Part shown: in pieces, positions 57,150 to 64,000 of the stretch | How the letters are laid out: each line of letters starts with the position of its first letter | Position numbering within the stretch: the first letter of the stretch is position 1 | Source of the DNA: Morchella semilibera | Lineage: Eukaryota > Ascomycota > Pezizomycetes > Pezizales > Morchellaceae | Reading direction: 5' to 3' | Length of the DNA stretch: 64,000 nucleotides | NCBI GenBank assembly: GCA_009192285.1 | Contig: WBVU01000008.1 | Location: forward strand, 434,001 to 498,000 | Notes under the pieces: generated by a model | The model's input: the letters and a program-made list of their open reading frames with translations, nothing else | Database searches by the model: none | Told to the model about the DNA's origin: nothing | Position numbers and translations under genes: made by a program

Positions 57150-59160
57150 ATCTCGAGTAGATTATCGCGGGGATCTTATCGGATGCTCTTGAGGTTACTG
57201 CCAAGCCTCACGCCTCTCATCGACCCTCCTCCTCCTCCGACCCCCCCTTCCCCCTCTTAACCGCGCCCATAGCGACCCTTGTTTCACCCCCTCCAATTAA
57301 TTGCGCTCACCCTGGTTCGCTGGACACTGCCTTACCGACGCCCCTCGCACTCCCCCTACACCTTCCCTCGTACTATGCTACCGCTAACACCGACCCCCCA
57401 CACCTCTACTAGAGCCACCACGCGCAAAAACCAAGAGAGAGTGTGCAGCGCACTCGTGGGCGGTGCACCTGCAGAACCCCCGACGACGGAGTCCTGTTTG
57501 ACGATTCGGCCTGGAATATAATCATACCACCACCACGATGTTAGGAGCTCGGGGAGATCGATGGCGGTGGGCCTTGTGGAGCGCGTAGGGATGTAGGGAA
57601 CCGGGTGTAGGGGTTGGGGAAGGGAGGTAGAAGGGTTTATATGGCATCTGTGGGTATTTCCCTCGAGCCATACGAGGGGGTAGGAGAAGAAGAGTTGGTG
57701 ACTAACCCGAATGCTAAGACCGGGGGAGACGGCAGTCTCCCGCTATATCAGAACCCGAGTTGTTCAACATGTTCAGCCCCGAGAGCAGGTACATGGTCAA
57801 CGAATGACTGGCACTCATGCACTGTCACATGATTACGCTTAGGGGGTGTACTTGAGCTGGTATCTCTACGGGCCTCCCGCCCTCCCCAATCCTGCTAACC
57901 TACCCGCAGAGGCGAATCCATCTCGATCTCCTCCTTAAGACGCCAGAACGCGCCCACGTCTCGAGCCCATCGCCGCGCTACCCTACATAGCATCGGTGTT
58001 GTCGGGGGCTGGCACATCCGGACGCTTCCAAGAGTCAATAAAGACTACCTCAGGAGAGGAACAATTGGGCATCATCTAGCAGAGAAATCGATGTAAGAGG
58101 ACAGAATTACGATTGTTAATGGCTATGGTAGGAAAACATGGTTAGGAGAACGAAGGTAAATGGGGAAGAGAAACTGCAGAAATTGCTTTGGTTTAGCTAG
58201 TTTATTTCCTTTGTCCGAGTAAAATAATAGTGCTATATTGCCAAAAATGTCTCAGGGCTTACCGCCTTTGCGCACACCACACCTACCCATAACTAAAGGT
58301 AAACCGGGTAATAAAACCCACCCCTCAATTAATAAGGCAAACCTCATTGTCATGATCTACATAATCATAAAAGATCACTCGAACTAGTCCTCCTCCTTCG
58401 AGCATGCCTTGTAATATCTTTTTGGCCCCCTGCGAAATAGCCATGAGTATTTCACAAAAAGCCACACCACAGTTTCAAGCAAAAGTCCCTGTCCAACCGT
58501 CCCGCCCGCAGCTAAAACATGATACCACCTATGCCGATACCCCCGATAGAGTGAGTGGATCCTAAACTACTAATCGAGCTTGCGATCCCAATGGGTGGTG
58601 ATTCTGGTGGGCGGGAAGAGAGTACCTCCAGAGGAAACCTGGCCATTAAAAGGTCGCCTTCGTCACAAGACTGGTCGTTTCGCCAGTTCCCCTACATGCC
58701 AACTCCCCGTCAGTACACTGCATACCTTTGCTCATATCTCCCCTCATGCAGCCTCACCTCCATCTGCCTCCAAATCCAGATCTCGATCTCCCCCCACCCA
58801 ACCTCCCGACCCGCATCGCTCTAATACCGGTTCTCATTCGGCCCTTACCACTGCACCCGCCCACCCACTCTCCATCCTAGAAACACCGTTCTGCTGCGCG
58901 ATCACGTATTAGCTTTTCCCTCCTTATATACCCCTTCTACCGATCAGACCCTAAATCCAACACCTGCCCCCAGCCCACCCCACTAGCAGCATGTAGCAGC
59001 TGCACCCAATGCGTCCCCCGACGCGACCCTATGCCCAGCGGCACAAGAACCGCTCAAATCAGGCATCGCCGTCCGGCACAGAGCTGCAGTTGTATCCATT
59101 CTGCGTCTCGAGAGGTCTGATCTTTGTCGCGCAAAGATTCACTGTGGTTGTTGGCACTGG
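57150..59160. other. Intergenic stretch, nothing recognised
   Basis: Pro-rich short frames from C-rich DNA, for example 57279-57521 and 58555-58912; none carries a domain. Confidence 0.45.
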
Positions 59161-59164
59161 TCCT

Positions 59165-59560
59165 TGCCGGGGTGCGGGGTAGCAGCGGAAGAGGCTGGAG
59201 CTAGTCCCGTACCCAAGCAGCTTACTGCTCACCGTGGAGTCTGGAGCATTAGCTTCCCGACAAAATGCCGGGTACCAGCCCGACATAGCATCCAATCTAC
59301 TATGTCGGCGACCCAGATCAAGCCCGACACACTCCACTTGGTATGTCGGTGACCCGGATGAAGCGCGGAGGTGCTGAAAGGTGTTAGTTCTCGTGTCGGA
59401 GAGGTGTCGGAGGGTCAAGTAAAGCCCGCCAGAGGCTAAAAGAAGTTAATTTTCCTGTCGGCGACCTAAATGGGGAAAAAGAAAACCTTAACTCTCAAGT
59501 CGGAGGCTAAAAAAACCTTATTTTTCTCCGTTGGGGGCTAGGTGCGAGCCCAGGTTGGAT
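59165..59560 (-). repeat. GTCGG/GATATC dispersed repeat, copy 7 (inverted)
   Basis: On the minus strand it reads GCTAATGCTCCAGACTCCAC, GGTGAGCAGTAAGCTGCTTG and GGTACGGGACTA near the end. This matches the end of copy 1 (16600-16685) closely. Several GTCGG-bearing units occupy the middle. Confidence 0.65.
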
Positions 59561-59617
59561 CTGGTGCAGGGGATGGGGAGATGGGGCTTGACAATGTGGC
59601 GGTGGCTGGGAGCACTA

Positions 59618-59937
59618 TGGTGGCGGACACTCCAGGCGGTGATCAGTCCCTTTTAGGGAAGTGTCTAAGCCTAATGGGGACAGATCGAGTGCTGAGTCGT
59701 GAGGATTTCAATCCGGCCTTAACAAATTTTCATGGTAACAAACTTTTGTCCTGCCTAACAAAATTGAAATCCTGTTTTCTCAACACAACGTGATTTGATT
59801 TGCAGACCGTACTTTGATTCTCCTACTGATTCTCTATAGAATTACTGTGGCTGAATTCAAAAATAATTGATTTGTGGTGAAGAGCTAGATTTGGCGTTCC
59901 TCTGCTTTTACTGGCCCCGTTGTCGTGTCCGCCACCA
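59618..59937 (-). mobile_element. TA-type element family 3, copy 2 (320 bp, inverted)
   Basis: Ends TGGTGGCGGACACTCC and TTGTCGTGTCCGCCACCA. TA is at the left only; the right flank is TG. The interior is the complement of 32494-32864 (CCTGCCTAACAAAATTGAAA, ACCAAACTTTTGTCC-like blocks). Confidence 0.8.
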
Positions 59938-59938
59938 T

Positions 59939-60039
59939 GCTCGCACTTCATAGCGTTTCTGAACACAGCCGCTATTACATGCATTTTTCTGGGTGTATGC
60001 AATATTACTCGTGTTCAAAAACGCTATGAAATTGCGAGC
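59939..60039. mobile_element. Hairpin element of 101 bp flanked by ACCAT
   Basis: GCTCGCACTTCATAGCGTTT at the left and AACGCTATGAAATTGCGAGC at the right pair with few mismatches. Pairing continues with GAACAC/GTGTTC. Direct repeats ACCAT flank it (59934-59938 and 60040-60044). It inserted at the very end of the family 3 element. Confidence 0.7.
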
Positions 60040-60044
60040 ACCAT

Positions 60045-60489
60045 TTGGGGTCATGGTGGGGACTTGACCCGTGGCAAATGGTACCTCGGGCGGGGCAACA
60101 TGCCCCGCGGGACCGGCCCCACCTCCGCTGGAAACCATACTGTCGCACGACATCCCCGACGACCACTATTGCATGCCATCAAAAACTCAAATATTAGATT
60201 TTTTAAGCCAAAAGGAAAATACGATCGGTAAACCAAAAGATCAGCGGAGGTAGTAGGTTCATATGATGATGGTACCAAAAGTACAACCGTGCGAGCATGG
60301 CTATCAACTGCGTCTACCCGATCACACCAACCTAGTACAGCTAGTAGAGGATTATCCCCCCCTACAGATTCGTATTAGTCATTTGCTTGCACAGTGCGCA
60401 GGAAGGCACTACCGGTAGAGCCGCAAACCTCAACAAACCACAAACAAACACACAATTATTTGACCAGATATATCATCCATCCAACGATC
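60045..60489. other. 5' flank of the F-box-ankyrin gene
   Basis: No other gene recognised. The last 100 bp are C/A-rich with ACAAACAAACACAC, common in fungal 5' leaders. Confidence 0.4.
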
Positions 60490-61299
60490 ATGTCCTCCTT
60501 TCCTCCTTGCCCGCTACTCTCGTTACCTCTTGAGATCGTATTCCTCATTATCGAATACCTCAACGCCCGCTCCTTTGCATTCCTTGCCCGCACCTGCCGC
60601 GCAATGCAAACCTTACTCCGCCCTGACCTCGATCTATACTTCGAGATAAACTTTGAAAAACTTATGCTCTGGGCGGCGCGCTACAACCGGCCTTACACGC
60701 TCCAACGTGCCTTCCTCATCCGTACCGCCCGCCCCGGAGACTGGAGTGTGGGCAAGGCCACCCTCCTCTTCCAGGCAATCTCCAGGCATTCCTCCGACGT
60801 GGTCCGCACTCTCCTTGCAAACCATGTTGACCCCAACAAGCCGTTTCGGGAGACGTTTCTGATTCCGCTTTCGGTCGCAGTCCAGGAGGGCGACATAGAG
60901 GTGGTCGAAATGTTGTTGCAGGCAGGTGCGGACCCCAACAGGGATCGTGGGTTCGGTAGATCACCAATGGAGTTGGCGAGATATCACGAGAAGTTTGACA
61001 TCATGGACCTTTTGGTGATGTATGGTGCGGACCCGCTCATAGATTGGGGATCTTCCTCCTGCTCATGCGGCAGCGGGCAAGGTGATGAGTCGGATTCTTC
61101 CTCATGTGGCAGCGGGCAAGGTGATGAGTCGGATTCTTCCTCATGTGGCAGCGGTCAAGATGATGATTCGGAATCTTCCTCACCCGGCAGCAGGCAAGAT
61201 GATGATCCGGAATCTTCCTCATGTGGTAGCGGGCAGAATGATGATTCGGAATCTTCCTCACATGGCAGCGGGAAAGATGATGAGTCGGATTCTGATTGA
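60490..61299 (+). CDS. F-box and ankyrin-repeat protein with acidic Ser-rich repeat tail (269 aa)
   Basis: A probable substrate adaptor of an SCF-type ubiquitin ligase, by its F-box. The F-box is at residues about 9-45 (LSLPLEIVFLIIEYLNARSF, FLARTCRAMQTLLRP). Two to three ankyrins follow at about 60-185 (LLFQAISRHSSDVVRTLLAN, PLSVAVQEGDIEVVEMLLQA, SPMELARYHEKFDIMDLL). The tail is a tandem repeat of SSSCGSGQGDESD-like 13-residue units ending ESDSD. The start at 60490 (MSSFPPCPLLSLP) was chosen because it directly precedes the F-box; an in-frame ATG at 60394 would add 32 residues. Intronless and intact. F-box plus ankyrin proteins of this small size are common in ascomycetes. The substrate cannot be told. 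Confidence 0.82.
   Translation: MSSFPPCPLLSLPLEIVFLIIEYLNARSFAFLARTCRAMQTLLRPDLDLYFEINFEKLMLWAARYNRPYTLQRAFLIRTARPGDWSVGKATLLFQAISRHSSDVVRTLLANHVDPNKPFRETFLIPLSVAVQEGDIEVVEMLLQAGADPNRDRGFGRSPMELARYHEKFDIMDLLVMYGADPLIDWGSSSCSCGSGQGDESDSSSCGSGQGDESDSSSCGSGQDDDSESSSPGSRQDDDPESSSCGSGQNDDSESSSHGSGKDDESDSD
61055..61296 (+). repeat. 39-bp coding minisatellite
   Basis: About six units of TCTTCCTCATGTGGCAGCGG plus the following 19 bases, each giving 13 codons. The repeats stay in frame and vary at a few sites (CGG/GGG, GAGTCGG/GATTCGG, CATGTGG/CACCCGG). The number of units is likely to vary between strains. Confidence 0.9.
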
Positions 61300-61309
61300 T
61301 TGATCATGT

Positions 61310-62120
61310 TGGAGATGGGTCTGTTTCTCCTGCGGCAGAAGGTGGTGTGTCTTAGAAATCTAAACAAGGAAGCGATATTATTTTTACAACTCTGTTCACA
61401 TATTAGCAAAAAGTCAGATTTCGCGTGGGTGCTTGCAGTGAGAGATTGAACATCTTGCCAGCTAGGCTATCAATTCATATAATAATGATAAGAGCTTTTA
61501 TCAAGCTGTCTCTAGTATTTTCATAACAGGGAGGGATGATAAATTGCGTTTAGTAATCAGAAAGAAAGCGTAGCAATTTCTCGACGACTTTCCCGACGCC
61601 TTCCCTAATGCCATTCCCGGAAGAGAAGATTATGCAAAGCCGTCATAAAATGCATCATACACACCGTTCAGGAGAGCCCTCAACGGGTAATGCATCAAGG
61701 GATGCAATATCATGTTCGGTTTTGTATGAGCAATGTGTCGATAATGGATCAAATGATGCATTTCCTAGCGTGGTAGAGCGTAGAGAGGTGATCGGGGAAG
61801 AGATAATGTTTTATGGAAGTATCGGGTAGGGGTAAATATGTTTGAGAGGAACAGAAGAACGGATGTCGAGCAATAGCTCATCGAATACTTTCCTCCAATG
61901 TCATGGATCGGGAAAGTGGAGGGTAGCACTTGGCGCGGCCACAGAAAGCAGGGATGGGGCGGACAAGGAGGGGAATAGCGTGGAGGTTAGTGTGTGGGAA
62001 GTACGGGGAAGTCTTTTACAGTCGGGCATTCTTTTTTGGGGGGGTAACGTTGTTGCCCATTAAATGGGCCTTTTACCCGGGGAATTTTCGTGATCGTTGT
62101 CGGAGCGCCGAATCAGGTCC
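61310..62120. other. Intergenic stretch, nothing recognised
   Basis: 3' flank of the F-box gene. Short plus-strand frames (61608-62187) without domains. Confidence 0.45.
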
Positions 62121-62128
62121 GTTTGGTA

Positions 62129-62302
62129 CTTTAATGCCCGATCGGGGGCCTGATTTCAGCCTTAAAAAGGGCTTAGTGAAAGGTTAGTCTAATAAAGACC
62201 TTATTCAAGCCTTTTTAAGAATGATTTGAGGAATATATAAGGTCTTTATTAGACTAACCTTTGACTAAGGCTTATATAGGAATATCCGTTCCGGCGTTAA
62301 AG
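62129..62302. mobile_element. TA-flanked element family 2, 174 bp
   Basis: Ends CTTTAATGCCCGATCGG and CCGTTCCGGCGTTAAAG, with TA on both sides. Nearly the whole element is palindromic (TTAGTCTAATAAAGACCTTA pairs with the complement of AAGGTCTTTATTAGACTAA). The terminal TACTTTARYGCC is shared with the right end of family 1. Confidence 0.88.
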
Positions 62303-62305
62303 TAG

Positions 62306-63265
62306 CTGGTCAAGTTTATTAATCATCTATGTACCTACACATGCTAAGGAGAACACCAAACAAGTCCATGCTATGCCACAAACGGTACCGAGACTCACTG
62401 CTTTTTGGGCCCGCGACTAGACTTGGCGTGTACTCGCTGGTCAAGACCTTTTACAACCACAGAGGATTTTCCGGGACGCCGAGACTTGGTAGAAAAAGTG
62501 GGAGAGATAGCATAATAGAGCGCCTTTACCAATTGTCAAAACCCGAAATCTAACCTCTGCCACACTAAAAAGTGGGTTGCCGAAACTCAACCCTGACTAG
62601 GCGGGGATGTAGGATACGCCTGGATATGTTTATTATACTGTATGTAGTTCATATCCAACCAGCGTATTCCACCGTAAGCGTGAAGAATTATTTACCTACG
62701 GGGTTTCCCCGATCATGACTTCCTGATGTGGTTAATCTGGTTACTGGGGGGAAGTGTCATTTTTAGAGTGTCAATTGTCAGATTTGACACGCTCTAATGG
62801 TCCCGGGAATCCACATCGCATTCCCGCGCCCCGCTTAGCTTAGCTCCGCGCCCTCGGATCGGACTTCAGGCATCGAGATTAACCCCGCACTGCTTCATCT
62901 CGCTTATTTCAATCCCGTCTGTTTTCGGCGTATCTGGTGGGGAGTGCGCTACGGGTGTTGATTACTTAGGCCAAGGTGATGTCAATGGTGTGGCGGCAAC
63001 AGCCTACGAGCAGCACCTCCACCACGAGCAACACTGGATACTAGTTCATGGTGTTTCATACTAGGCAGCTTGACCTTGAAGCTTGAGCCCCTACCAGATA
63101 TTTTGCAAAGCGTTGGGGACAAATCCCCAAGATAGACTATCTCTCAAATAGGCTATCACAGTGTTCTAGGTACCTCCTAGAGCTACTTGACAACATGGTT
63201 CTTCTGATCCTATTCCCGAGACGATTGGGATCAGGCTCTGTTCGGTTGACATTGAGTTGGTTGCG
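62306..63265. other. Intergenic stretch, nothing recognised
   Basis: Contains a tiny TA-flanked hairpin at 62766-62794 (GAGTGTCAA/TTGACACGCTC-like). No gene recognised. Confidence 0.45.
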
Positions 63266-63270
63266 ATCTA

Positions 63271-63325
63271 TGGATTGGATAAAAAGAACCCCTCCGGAGG
63301 TGATTATTTTATTAGGCCCAATCCA
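63271..63325. repeat. TA-flanked hairpin, 55 bp
   Basis: TGGATTGG at the left and CCAATCCA at the right with TA on both sides; a direct echo AATCTATGGATT follows at about 63335. Confidence 0.55.
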
Positions 63326-63439
63326 TAGATTACAACAAATCTATGGATTCGATTGAATATGAAGAATTACGTGGTATAAATCCTAGGGAGATCAAAAAAG
63401 GTGACAAAAACTTGGTTTCTGGTGGGCGTGTCCTGGTAG

Positions 63440-63719
63440 CTGAGCTAAATGTGTTGGGCAAGTGTGGGAGAATTTCTTTTCATTACCGGAGAAGAGAGAA
63501 GTGGTTGTAAATGCTTTTAGGAAAATAGGCTTATCTCTGCCTATTGACGGGTCATGTGATAATAAAATAGCTGTCAAAGGAATAAAACCAGATAAGATTC
63601 ATATTGGAGATTGGCAAGAAACTGGGGAGGAAGATACGGAAACCCAGGGCATTGATCTTGAACAAGAGATTGGGGCCGCGGATGACTTCAATGATGCAAT
63701 GGATTTAGTTGACAAGTAA
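63440..63719 (+). pseudogene. C-terminal remnant of a DDE (pogo/Fot-like) transposase
   Basis: The readable part, QVWENFFSLPEKREVVVNAF then RKIGLSLPIDGSCDNKIAVK, resembles the region after the DDE core in fungal DDE_1 transposases, where a W..F helix precedes SFRKxGIS..xDGSED. An acidic tail ends in DDFNDAMDLVDK. The catalytic core is missing and upstream sequence has stops in this frame. Confidence 0.5.
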
Positions 63720-63769
63720 ATTAATGTATTTGATATCTTCGCAGACTTGGCCTAAAAAATCTTTACCCT

Positions 63770-64000
63770 AAGCGCTAGGATGTTTGGGGTTAGTTGCGGG
63801 AAGAAGTACCGGCTCCCGGGAAGGGTGATATTTCTTGGGTCCTTTCATATTCTATGGGGTTTGTCATACGCGTTAATAACGGGTCTTCTCCTTTCGGTAT
63901 TAATAGGGGGCTCACCCCCTCGATCTTGTACTTTCTCTTCCTTTCTTCTTTACGCAACGTCTTCTTCTTCCAGCACTAAAACAGATACATACGTCAAGAA
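63770..64000 (+). repeat. LTR fragment of a Gypsy element at the right edge
   Basis: AAGCGCTAGGATGTTTGGGG, TATTAATAGGGGGCTCACCC, TCGATCTTGTACTTTC and TTTACGCAACGTCTTCTTCT match the solo LTR at 25250-25560 in order. It continues out of the window, so it may be a solo LTR or the 5' LTR of an element beyond the edge. Confidence 0.6.

Overview
The window looks like a repeat-rich chromosome segment of a filamentous ascomycete. The evidence is short GT-AG introns (about 49-237 bp, most 50-90), two NACHT-ankyrin NLR (STAND) genes, an F-box-ankyrin gene, chromodomain-bearing Ty3/Gypsy elements and pogo-type DNA transposons. A truffle-like member of the Pezizomycetes would fit, but the species is inference. 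Host genes are sparse; most of the window is mobile DNA, its small non-autonomous derivatives, and sequence in which I recognise nothing.

Layout. 1-9.7 kb: two tandem Ty3/Gypsy chromovirus elements. The left one runs off the window; the second carries an extra LTR-like block and a 137-bp miniature element inserted in pol. 9.8-12.6 kb: a decayed unit with a TET/JBP-like 2-oxoglutarate/Fe(II) dioxygenase (+) and a pogo/CENP-B-type transposase (-) meeting tail to tail, 23 bp apart; a second copy of the same miniature element sits in the transposase. 13-31 kb: accessory DNA with a tRNA-like sequence, telomere-like repeats, a pair of 0.8-kb TA-flanked elements, copies of a GTCGG/CCGATATCAC repeat, a solo LTR, several hairpin elements and an integrase fossil. 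31.2-32.2 kb: an unknown coiled-coil protein gene (-).

33.9-41.2 kb: NLR1 (+), nine predicted exons, 2191 aa: alpha/beta-hydrolase (GHSLGG), NACHT, then a long ankyrin domain ending in seven copies of a three-ankyrin higher-order repeat. 47.4-52.1 kb: NLR2 (-), eleven predicted exons, 1251 aa: NACHT_N-like N-terminus, NACHT, ten ankyrins, then three more out of frame. The two NLRs converge and share the same exon design around the P-loop, including a 25-bp micro-exon. An orphan ankyrin fragment lies between them. 52.8-55.0 kb: a complete-looking pogo-type transposon with terminal inverted repeats and TA duplications just upstream of NLR2. 60.5-61.3 kb: an F-box-ankyrin gene with a 39-bp minisatellite coding for an acidic Ser-rich tail. 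62-64 kb: a small TA-flanked element, a transposase remnant and the edge of another LTR.

NLR1 and NLR2 are probably intracellular sensors of the fungal non-self recognition type: ankyrins sense, NACHT oligomerises, and the N-terminal domain acts as effector. The most unusual item is the dioxygenase-transposase pair at 9.8-12.6 kb. All exon models were read by eye from frame and splice consensus and have no transcript support.
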